NCBI GenBank assembly: GCA_964498075.1
Contig: CAZCGA010000011.1
Location: 1 to 64,000, forward strand
Length of the DNA stretch: 64,000 bases
From: CAZCGA01 sp964498075
GTDB lineage: Bacteria > Desulfobacterota > Binatia > HRBIN30
Direction of reading: 5' to 3'
In this document: piece after piece, positions 6,320 to 13,512 of the stretch
Layout: every line of letters starts with the position of its first letter
Numbering within the stretch: the first letter of the stretch is position 1
Translations under genes and position numbers: made by a program
The notes under the pieces: generated by a model
The model's database searches: none
What the model was told of the DNA's origin: nothing
What the model saw: the letters and a program-made list of their open reading frames with translations, nothing else

Positions 6320-7174
6320 ATGAAGCGATCCGTTTTCTTCAGTGTAGCGGCGTGCGTCATGCTCGCAGGCGCCGGCTGGCTTGTCGGCACCGCGCATGCG
6401 GCGGACGACGCCCTGACGAAGAAGCTCGTCGAGTATTACCGCCGCAAGGCGAACGTGCCACCGAGCGCCGCGGTGGAGGTGAAGGGGCTCAGCGCGTCGA
6501 AGATCAAGGGCGCAAAGAGCGGGACGCTGGATGCCGGTGGACGGCAGGTCGCGTTCACGATCTCCGAAGACGGGCGCTACGTGATCTTCGGGGACATGGA
6601 AGATCTGACGGTCGATCCCTTTGCCGGGGTCATGAAGAAGATCTCCATGAAGGGCAAGCCCGTGAAAGGACCGGCGAACGCGAAGATCACCATCGTGGAG
6701 TACTCCGACTTCCAGTGCCCGTTCTGCCAGCGCGGCTACCAGACGATCGAGAGCCAGGTGCTGAAGGAGTACGGCGACAAGGTGAAGTTCGTGTACAAGA
6801 ACTTCCCGCTGCCCATGCACCCGTGGGCCGAGCCGGCCGCGGTGGCCACCGAGTGCGCCCTGCAGCAGAAGCCGGAAGCCTACTGGAAGCTGTACAACTT
6901 CTACTTCAACAATCAGCGGGAGCTCACCAAGGAGAACCTCAAGGACAAGTCGCTCGAAGCGCTCAAGGACGAGAAGATCGACGCCGCCAAGTTCTCCGAT
7001 TGCCTCGACAACAAGAAGACGCTCGACCTCGTCAAAGCCGATCAAGCTGAAGGCAGCAGCGTGGGCGTCAACGGCACGCCCGCTTTCATCATCAACGGCC
7101 GCTTGATCAGCGGCGCGCAACCCTTCGACAACTTCAAGGCCATCATCGAAGACGAGCTGGCGCGCGCCAAGTAG
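6320..7174 (+). CDS. Periplasmic DsbA-family thiol:disulfide protein
   Basis: The 284-residue protein begins at ATG 6320 with a signal peptide (FFSVAACVMLAGAGWLVGTAHA). A DsbC-like N-terminal region (about 30-110) is followed by a DsbA/thioredoxin domain with SDFQCPFCQRGY, giving the CPFC active site at about residues 133-136. The cis-proline loop is VNGTPAF (about 251-257), followed by NGRLISGAQP. Such proteins oxidise or isomerise disulfides of exported proteins, useful here for the cysteine-containing secreted proteins nearby. It stands alone, facing the large minus-strand gene downstream. Confidence 0.9.
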   Translation: MKRSVFFSVAACVMLAGAGWLVGTAHAADDALTKKLVEYYRRKANVPPSAAVEVKGLSASKIKGAKSGTLDAGGRQVAFTISEDGRYVIFGDMEDLTVDPFAGVMKKISMKGKPVKGPANAKITIVEYSDFQCPFCQRGYQTIESQVLKEYGDKVKFVYKNFPLPMHPWAEPAAVATECALQQKPEAYWKLYNFYFNNQRELTKENLKDKSLEALKDEKIDAAKFSDCLDNKKTLDLVKADQAEGSSVGVNGTPAFIINGRLISGAQPFDNFKAIIEDELARAK

Positions 7175-7265
7175 TTTCCAACCGCCGGGGCGGCTGGCGA
7201 CACGTCAGCCGCGCGCCGGCGAAGTGCTCGCCGACCGGTAGCGCGCGGTTCGCGGAGCTCGGAGC

Positions 7266-9407
7266 TTACGGGCAGGGCGACAGCGTCGCGCTGAACGACG
7301 CAGTCGGCTTGATCGTACTTCCCGTCAGCGTCGGCGTCGTGCTGAAGAACAAACGGTTCTGCCCGTTGACCGCGGTCATCTTGCCGTTGATGGTGATCAG
7401 ATCCTGACCTCTGATCTCGTTCACGCCACCGGCCTTCGGGCCGTCGGCGTCGAGCCAACCCTTCTGTCCGAGGGTCACGTTACAGCCGCGCACCACAACG
7501 CTGCCACCGAAGGCGCTGCCTTTGGCGTTGAGCGGCTTCCCGATACTCACGACGCCGGCGCCCAACGTGCCATCGGTACCCGTCACCTCGATAGTCCCGG
7601 CGCTCTCAGCCGCCACGTCGATCGCTCCCGGCAACGGATCGAAGTAAACGTCCGGCGCCGCGATGGCGATCCGGCCGCCGGCGCTGAACGCACCGCCCGC
7701 CTTGGCCTTGATGATACCGGCGACGTGGACGGGCTGATTCGCACTGAAGGCGACCTCGCCACCGACGCTCTGCGGACCCGACGCACCCACATCCAGCACG
7801 GCTCGGTCGGCTACGGACAGCGTCGTCCCGCACGTGGCGGTGAGGGTACCGCCGCGGCCCGCGATGACGGTGCCCTTGGTCACGGTAGAGGCGGACTTCA
7901 GAACCACCTTTCCGCCCAGCGCGCAGCTGCCCGGCGTGCCGCCCTCTTCGGCCGTGGTGTTGATCGTGAGGCTACCGCCCGCGGCCGAGCCGATCGAGGC
8001 GATGCTGGCCTTCGAAGTGGCGCGGATCAGGCTGCTCGACTCCAGCGCCAGGCTGTCACACTCGAAGCCGATGGCGGCGCCGTCGTTCGCTTGGGCGCTG
8101 GAACGGATGGTCCCGCCCACGGTGCAAATGCTGCCAGACATGTCGATGTCCAGCGCGCCGAGGCCGGCGCTGTATCCGTTGGCCTTCATCAACGCACCCT
8201 TTTCGACGGTGAGCAGGGGAGATACTTCGCCATCCGACACGCCGGCAGCCAACGTGATTTGACCCGTCTGCTGGTCCTTCCGTTTTGCGCTGACGTTGAA
8301 CACGGCGCCCTTCGCGACGACGAGGCTCCCGACTGTCGTCACGGAAATCGATCCGTCGTTACCGAACACCCCGCCGGAGCGTGTCTCGATCCGTCCCCCC
8401 AGCGTGGCATCACTTCCGGCGATGGCTTCGATATCGCCGCCGCTGGCGTCGCTCGCGTTCGCTCGTATCACGGCGCCGTTCCCCATGGACAAGTTGCCCC
8501 CCGCAAAGAGGTCGACGCTCCCGCCACCTTCGAGGCCGTTCAAGCTCACGGTTGCGCCGGCATTGAAATCCACGTCGCCGCCGCAGGAAACGTCGATGCT
8601 ACCGCCGGCGCCGCCTTCCGAGGAATTCAGGGTCTTGGCGTCGAGCAGGATCTTGCCGCTGATATTGCAGTCCGTGGTGTCGATCGGGTCGGTCGCCAGT
8701 GACACCGACCCACCGTCGGACGCCGATCCGAATGCGCGTATGCTCGACCCCTTCAGCAGATTGAGGGCGCCGCTCGAAGTGTTCATGGAGACGTTGCCGC
8801 CGGTACCGCCGGGCCCCGAAGCGCTGGCGTCAATGATGCTCCCGCTGTTGAGGTAGAGGGTGAAGCAGTCCAACGACACGTCGCCTCCGCTCCCGCCAAT
8901 CGAGGTGCTGCGCGAGCCCTTGGCGAACATTCGCCCGCCCACCTGGCACGGCCCGGTGGAGGTGAGCGATATGCTTCCGCCATCACCTCCCGTGCCGTTG
9001 AGGCGGAGTGCCGAGGCCTCAATCTTTCCATTCATGGTGACGGGTCCGCTCGCAAGGATGGTTAGCGTGTTCCCCTTGGCGGCTTGCACGTTCCCGGTGA
9101 TCGCTCCACCATGATCGACAGTGATCGCGCCGGCCTTGATGGTGAGGGCGATCAGCGGGTTCGCCGCAATCTCGCCGCCTGCAGTGATGTGCAGCTTGAG
9201 CGGCGGTGACCCGGGAGGCTGTGGATGGGTGATGTCGATGACACCGTCGGGATCGAGCACGGCAACCTTATGGTCGACGACGCAGTCTTCACCGGTCCCG
9301 GGACACAGGGTCGAGTCGTCCATGACCGCTCGCGCTGCCCAGGGAAGTGCCGCGACCATGCTCAAGATGAACAACGCGAACCGTACCGGTGATTTCCTCG
9401 AACCCAT
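7266..9407 (-). CDS. Large exported beta-helix-like repeat protein
   Basis: The 713-residue protein starts at ATG 9407 with GAGAGGG upstream; a GTG 27 bases earlier is also in frame. It has a signal peptide (RFALFILSMVAALPWAARA). Nearly all the rest is short repeats rich in Gly, Ser, Thr, Asn and Ala (forms such as GGSISLTSTGPCQVGG and GGDVDFNAGATVSLNG), the look of right-handed parallel beta-helix or filamentous-haemagglutinin passenger regions. No autotransporter barrel or anchor is visible; it ends in SATLSPCP. It is probably secreted or held at the surface, possibly through the type II system, which is inference. It is monocistronic. Confidence 0.75.
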   Translation of the reverse strand: MGSRKSPVRFALFILSMVAALPWAARAVMDDSTLCPGTGEDCVVDHKVAVLDPDGVIDITHPQPPGSPPLKLHITAGGEIAANPLIALTIKAGAITVDHGGAITGNVQAAKGNTLTILASGPVTMNGKIEASALRLNGTGGDGGSISLTSTGPCQVGGRMFAKGSRSTSIGGSGGDVSLDCFTLYLNSGSIIDASASGPGGTGGNVSMNTSSGALNLLKGSSIRAFGSASDGGSVSLATDPIDTTDCNISGKILLDAKTLNSSEGGAGGSIDVSCGGDVDFNAGATVSLNGLEGGGSVDLFAGGNLSMGNGAVIRANASDASGGDIEAIAGSDATLGGRIETRSGGVFGNDGSISVTTVGSLVVAKGAVFNVSAKRKDQQTGQITLAAGVSDGEVSPLLTVEKGALMKANGYSAGLGALDIDMSGSICTVGGTIRSSAQANDGAAIGFECDSLALESSSLIRATSKASIASIGSAAGGSLTINTTAEEGGTPGSCALGGKVVLKSASTVTKGTVIAGRGGTLTATCGTTLSVADRAVLDVGASGPQSVGGEVAFSANQPVHVAGIIKAKAGGAFSAGGRIAIAAPDVYFDPLPGAIDVAAESAGTIEVTGTDGTLGAGVVSIGKPLNAKGSAFGGSVVVRGCNVTLGQKGWLDADGPKAGGVNEIRGQDLITINGKMTAVNGQNRLFFSTTPTLTGSTIKPTASFSATLSPCP

Positions 9408-9669
9408 TCCGTCAACCCTCTCGGCTCGTTGCACCTCGGGCTTGCTTCGAACGACAACACTGGCAGCCGCACTGTCTCGGCAAGGTACCGGGGGAGATTA
9501 CTACAGCTGGCGCCCCATTTGTCAATTAGAAATAGCAGCGAAAGGCCACGGTTTCTTGACCCTGTTCTGGGAAATTGGTAGCTGATAGACCCTCTCGGCG
9601 CTTACCTTGCTCTGATTGCGCACACCGGGGACGGATCTGGGAATGAGACGGGGCGGATCGGAGTCATGC

Positions 9670-9744
9670 AGGCACGTAGCTCAGTGGGAGAGCGCTTCCT
9701 TGACGCGGAAGAGGTCGGCGGTTCAATCCCGCCCGTGCCTACCA
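9670..9744 (+). tRNA. tRNA-Val (anticodon GAC)
   Basis: All arms fold: acceptor AGGCACG/CGTGCCT, D arm GCTC/GAGC, anticodon stem CTTCC/GGAAG with loop TTGACGC (anticodon GAC, reading GUC), five-base variable region AGGTC and T arm GGCGG/CCGCC with TTCAATC. The discriminator A is followed by an encoded CCA (9742-9744). It lies 66 bases before thrS. Confidence 0.95.
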
Positions 9745-9787
9745 GTCCTCGCCTGGGCAAGAGGGCTCCCCCGGTCGGGCGTCCGAG

Positions 9788-9810
9788 AGGAGACGAGCGG
9801 ATTGATGTAA
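9788..9810 (+). promoter_or_regulatory. thrS leader: ribosome site followed by an ATG-TAA start-stop
   Basis: AGGAG (9788-9792) lies 18 bases before the thrS ATG, too far for good initiation, but 12 bases before ATG 9805 (9 before the in-frame TTG 9802). That ATG is followed at once by TAA (9808-9810), which touches the thrS ATG at 9811. A weaker GAGCGG (9796-9800 region) could serve thrS directly. Confidence 0.4.
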
Positions 9811-11724
9811 ATGGCCACAGTAACTGTAACCACTAGCGACGGCGCGGCGCGCGGCGTCGAGGCCGGCACTTCGGTTCGCGATGTGCTCAAGGCCGCCGGC
9901 TTGCTGAACCGACAGGTCGTGGCCGCGAAGGTCAACGACCGCGTCGTCGATCTGTCGCGCGGCGTTGCCGAAAGTTGCGCAGTCGCGCCCGTGCTGGCGG
10001 AGTCTCCCGAGGGACTCGATGTCCTGCGCCACTCCACCGCGCACTTGATGGCGCAAGCAGTCCAGCGGATTTTCCCCGGCGTGCAGGTGACCATCGGACC
10101 GACGATCGCCGACGGATTCTACTACGACTTCAAAAGCGATCATCCCTTCTCCTCCGAGGATCTCGAGCGCATCGAGAGTGTCATGCGGGAGATCACCAAG
10201 GCGAACCTGCCGGTGGTTCGCGAGGACGTGCCGCGCGCCGCAGCCATCGAGCTGTTCCGCCAGATGGGCGAGCACTACAAGGTTGAGATCCTGGACGGAA
10301 TTCCCGACGATCCGGTCTCCCTCTACCGGCAGGGTGAGTTCGTCGACCTCTGTCGCGGGCCGCACGTGCCCTCCACCGGCGCGATCCACGCCTTCAAGCT
10401 CACCAGCATCGCCGGCGCCTACTGGCGGGGCGACGAGCGCAACGAGATGCTGCAGCGCATCTACGGCACGGCGTGGGCGTCCACCAAGGACCTCGATGCT
10501 CATCTGAAGCGCCTCGAAGAGGCGAAGCTGCGCGACCATCGCCGCCTCGGACAAGTGCTCGACCTGTTTTCGGTCCACCCGATCTCACCCGGCTCACCGT
10601 TCTTTCACCCCAAGGGTGCCGTCGTCTACAACACGCTGATCCAGTTCATCCGCGGTCTGTACGGCCGCTACGGCTACACTGAAGTCATCACGCCGCTCAT
10701 CTTCAAGACCGACCTCTTCAAGACGTCCGGACACTACGAGCTGTTCCACGGCGACATGTTCCTCATGGAGGTCGAGGAAGAAGAGTACGGCATCAAGCCC
10801 ATGAACTGTCCCGGCCATTGCTACCTGTTCGATACTCGCAAGCACTCCTACCGGGACTTGCCGATCCGCTACGCGGACTTCAGCCGCCTGCACCGCTTCG
10901 AACGGTCGGGCACACTCGCCGGGCTCACCCGGGTGCGCTCGATGGTGCAGGACGATGCCCACATCTACTGCACGCCGCAGCAGCTCGACGCCGAGCTCGA
11001 GCAATTCGTCGCGATGACCCGCGAGGTGTACGCCGCATTCGGCTTTGATCGGGTCGAGGTCACGCTGCAGACCCGGCCGGAGAAGTTCCTCGGCCGCGTC
11101 GAGCTGTGGGATGCCGCCGAAGCCGCCTTGCGGCGCGTCCTCGAGCAGGCGGGGTATCCGGTGACGGTCTTGCCCGGCGAAGGGGCGTTCTACGGGCCGA
11201 AGATCGGTTTCGACTTCCGTGATGTCCTCGAGCGCGCCTGGACGCTGTCCACCGTGCAGATCGACTGCGCCATGCCGGACCGCTTTGGCCTGCGGTACGT
11301 GACCGCCGAGGGCACCGAGGCCACCCCCGTGATGTTGCACCGCGCCGTGCTCGGTTCCCTGGAACGTTTCATCGCCATCTTGTTGGAACACACCGCGGGG
11401 AAGCTGCCGGTGTGGCTGGCGCCCGTGCAAGTGCGTGTGCTGACCCTGACGGAGCGGCAAGACAGCTACGGCCGGCAGGTCACCGATCGCTTGTTACAAG
11501 CTGGCTTCCGTGCTGAGCTGGACAACCGGAACGAGAAGCTGGGGTTCAAGATTCGCGAGACGCAGCTCGAGAAGGTTCCCTACATGCTCGTCGTCGGTGA
11601 CAAGGAAGCAGAGAGTGGGATGGTCGCACCGCGCAGCCGCAGCGGCGAGACCAGCGCGGCGCTGCCACTCGAGGACTTCATCGCACGCTTGCAGGCCGAA
11701 GCAGTGCCCGGAGTGCTGACCTAA
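9811..11724 (+). CDS. thrS: Threonine--tRNA ligase
   Basis: At 637 residues it is full length. It has an N-terminal TGS domain (about 1-62), the editing domain with HSTAHLMAQAV (about 74-84) and the class II catalytic core: KPMNCPGHC with the zinc cysteine (about 330-338), motif 2 FSRLHRFERSGTLAGLTRVR and motif 3 in TPVMLHRAVLGSLERF. The C-terminal anticodon-binding domain is present (about 535-637). It charges tRNA-Thr with threonine. It leads the translation cluster, with rpmI only 23 bases downstream. Confidence 0.97.
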   Translation: MATVTVTTSDGAARGVEAGTSVRDVLKAAGLLNRQVVAAKVNDRVVDLSRGVAESCAVAPVLAESPEGLDVLRHSTAHLMAQAVQRIFPGVQVTIGPTIADGFYYDFKSDHPFSSEDLERIESVMREITKANLPVVREDVPRAAAIELFRQMGEHYKVEILDGIPDDPVSLYRQGEFVDLCRGPHVPSTGAIHAFKLTSIAGAYWRGDERNEMLQRIYGTAWASTKDLDAHLKRLEEAKLRDHRRLGQVLDLFSVHPISPGSPFFHPKGAVVYNTLIQFIRGLYGRYGYTEVITPLIFKTDLFKTSGHYELFHGDMFLMEVEEEEYGIKPMNCPGHCYLFDTRKHSYRDLPIRYADFSRLHRFERSGTLAGLTRVRSMVQDDAHIYCTPQQLDAELEQFVAMTREVYAAFGFDRVEVTLQTRPEKFLGRVELWDAAEAALRRVLEQAGYPVTVLPGEGAFYGPKIGFDFRDVLERAWTLSTVQIDCAMPDRFGLRYVTAEGTEATPVMLHRAVLGSLERFIAILLEHTAGKLPVWLAPVQVRVLTLTERQDSYGRQVTDRLLQAGFRAELDNRNEKLGFKIRETQLEKVPYMLVVGDKEAESGMVAPRSRSGETSAALPLEDFIARLQAEAVPGVLT

Positions 11725-11747
11725 TCAAACGAACGGAGAGAGCTAGG

Positions 11748-11945
11748 ATGCCCAAGCAGAAGACCAGCCGCGGAGCGGCGAAACGATTCAAGGTGACGGG
11801 AACCGGCAAGCTGAAGCGCCGCAAGGCGTACCTGCGGCACATCTTGACCAGCAAAACCCGCAAGCAGAAGCGCCATCTCGGCAAGTCGACGATCGTCGAT
11901 CCGGCGAACGCCAAAGCGATTAGCAGATTGCTGCCGTATCTGTAA
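11748..11945 (+). CDS. rpmI: 50S ribosomal protein L35
   Basis: This 65-residue, strongly basic protein has the L35 pattern: PKQKTSRGAAKRFKVTGTGK at the start and SKTRKQKRHLGKST in the middle. ATG 11748 follows a GGAGAG ribosome site. In most bacteria infC lies between thrS and rpmI; here the gap is just 23 bases, so infC must be elsewhere or absent. It is co-transcribed with rplT. Confidence 0.97.
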   Translation: MPKQKTSRGAAKRFKVTGTGKLKRRKAYLRHILTSKTRKQKRHLGKSTIVDPANAKAISRLLPYL

Positions 11946-12001
11946 CCTTGTCGTTGCGATGGTGAGATGCTAGAGCCGAAACGTTTCCGAGGAGATCCAA
12001 C

Positions 12002-12361
12002 ATGCCACGCGTAAAGAGGGGTACCAAGGCCCGGCGACGTCACAAGAAGATCCTGAAGTTGGCGAAAGGCTACGTCGGCGGCCGCCGGAAACAGTATAGG
12101 CAGGCGCGCGAGACCGTCGAGAAGGGCCTCACCTATGCCTATCGGGACCGCCGCGTACGCAAGCGTGAGTTTCGCGGGCTGTGGATCGTCCGCATCAACG
12201 CCGCCGCCCGCCAGAACGGACTCAGCTACAGCCAGCTCATGCACGGCTTGAAGCAAGGCGGCATCGGCGTCGATCGAAAGATCCTTGCGGATCTGGCGGT
12301 GCGCGACCCGGCAGGCTTCCAAGAGTTCGCGCAAGTCGCGAAGGCCCACCTGGCAGCCTGA
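12002..12361 (+). CDS. rplT: 50S ribosomal protein L20
   Basis: The 119-residue protein matches L20 throughout: basic start PRVKRGTKARRRHKK, helix AKGYVGGRRKQYR, then YRDRRVRKREFRGLWIVRIN. ATG 12002 follows GAGGAG. It binds 23S rRNA early in 50S assembly and in some bacteria represses its own operon. It follows rpmI by 56 bases. Confidence 0.97.
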   Translation: MPRVKRGTKARRRHKKILKLAKGYVGGRRKQYRQARETVEKGLTYAYRDRRVRKREFRGLWIVRINAAARQNGLSYSQLMHGLKQGGIGVDRKILADLAVRDPAGFQEFAQVAKAHLAA

Positions 12362-12391
12362 GCCGACGCCCGCGGAGCCCGACACAAACGC

Positions 12392-12407
12392 CGGGCCGGT
12401 CGGCCCG
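12392..12407 (+). other. GC hairpin in the rplT-pheS spacer
   Basis: CGGGCC (12392-12397) pairs with GGCCCG (12402-12407) around a GGTC loop. No T-run follows, so it is not a typical terminator; it could be a processing or attenuation element upstream of pheS. No leader peptide rich in Phe codons was found. Confidence 0.3.
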
Positions 12408-12454
12408 AAAACCGCGAGCCGAACTGTGGGAGCCTGCGGGAAGGGCGGTCACGC

Positions 12455-13489
12455 TTGCCTGCGTTCATGAGAGCCACGCTTGAAAAGATCCGCGCCGACG
12501 CGCTGGCGGCGTTGGCTGCGGCGGCAACCGAGGCGGACGTCGAGCAGCTGCGCGTGCACTTCCTCGGGCGCAAAGGGGAGCTGACCAACGCGGTACGCGG
12601 GCTGCGCGACGTCCCGCCCGCTGAGCGCCCGGCGCTGGGGGCATACGTGAACGAGATCAAGGACGCGGTCGAGGAACGGATCGCCAGCGCCCTCGCGGAG
12701 CTGCGGACAGCGGAGCGCGCCCAACGCGTTGCGACGGAGCGCGTGGACGTCACCCTGCCCGGCCGCCGGCGCATCCCCGGTCATCTGCATCCGATCACCC
12801 AAACGATGGAAGAAATCGTCGACATCTTTTGGGGGCTCGGATTCAGCGTGGCGCAGGGACCTGACATCGAGGATGACTACCACAACTTCACGGCGCTGAA
12901 CGTTCCGCACGATCATCCGGCGCGTGACATGCAGGACACCTTGTTCGTAGGTAGCGGGTACTTGCTGCGTACGCAGACCTCCCCGGTGCAGATCCGCGTC
13001 ATGGAGCGCCTCAAGCCGCCGTTACGGGTCATCGCCCCCGGCGCCGCCTATCGCCATGACAACGACGCCACCCATTCGCCCATGTTCCACCAAGTCGAGG
13101 GCTTCATGGTGGACCGCCGTGTGACCTTCGCCGACCTGAAGGGCGTGCTGACCTTGGCGTTGCGTCGCATCTTCGGCAACGAGACTCGGCTGCGGTTCCG
13201 CGCCAGCTTCTTTCCTTTCACCGAGCCGAGCGCCGAAGTCGATATCGGCTGCGTGCTGTGCGACCGAGGCGATCCACTGTGCAAGATGTGCAAGGGCACC
13301 GGCTGGATGGAGATCCTCGGCTCCGGGTTGATTGATCCCAACGTGTTCGCGGCGGTGGGCTATGATCCCGAGGCGGTATCCGGATTCGCCTTCGGCATCG
13401 GCGTCGAGCGCGTCGCTATGCTGAAGCATAGGATCAACGACATCCGGCTGCTCTTCGGCAACGACCTGCGCTTTCTGCGCCAGTTCTAG
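12455..13489 (+). CDS. pheS: Phenylalanine--tRNA ligase alpha subunit
   Basis: The product has an N-terminal coiled coil (about 5-90), HPITQTMEEIVDIFWGLGF, motif 2 AYRHDNDATHSPMFHQVEGF and motif 3 GFAFGIGVERVAMLKH, the class II core of PheS. TTG 12455 is chosen because AAGGG (12441-12445) sits 9 bases before it; ATG 12467, four codons later, is the alternative. It pairs with PheT to charge tRNA-Phe, and pheT begins 23 bases after its stop. Confidence 0.96.
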   Translation: MPAFMRATLEKIRADALAALAAAATEADVEQLRVHFLGRKGELTNAVRGLRDVPPAERPALGAYVNEIKDAVEERIASALAELRTAERAQRVATERVDVTLPGRRRIPGHLHPITQTMEEIVDIFWGLGFSVAQGPDIEDDYHNFTALNVPHDHPARDMQDTLFVGSGYLLRTQTSPVQIRVMERLKPPLRVIAPGAAYRHDNDATHSPMFHQVEGFMVDRRVTFADLKGVLTLALRRIFGNETRLRFRASFFPFTEPSAEVDIGCVLCDRGDPLCKMCKGTGWMEILGSGLIDPNVFAAVGYDPEAVSGFAFGIGVERVAMLKHRINDIRLLFGNDLRFLRQF

Positions 13490-13512
13490 TTGCGTGTAGA
13501 GGCTCGTTCGCA

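Noticed and set aside
5645..7120. Long minus-strand open frame (491 codons) opposite the MBL hydrolase and the DsbA-like gene
   Set aside because: It spans two well-supported plus-strand genes with clear motifs, its product shows no domain, and high-GC genes commonly leave long open frames on the other strand.
7180..7205. GC-rich imperfect hairpin between the converging DsbA-like and beta-helix genes as a bidirectional terminator
   Set aside because: The loop is tiny, the stem has a mismatch and no T-run follows on either strand.
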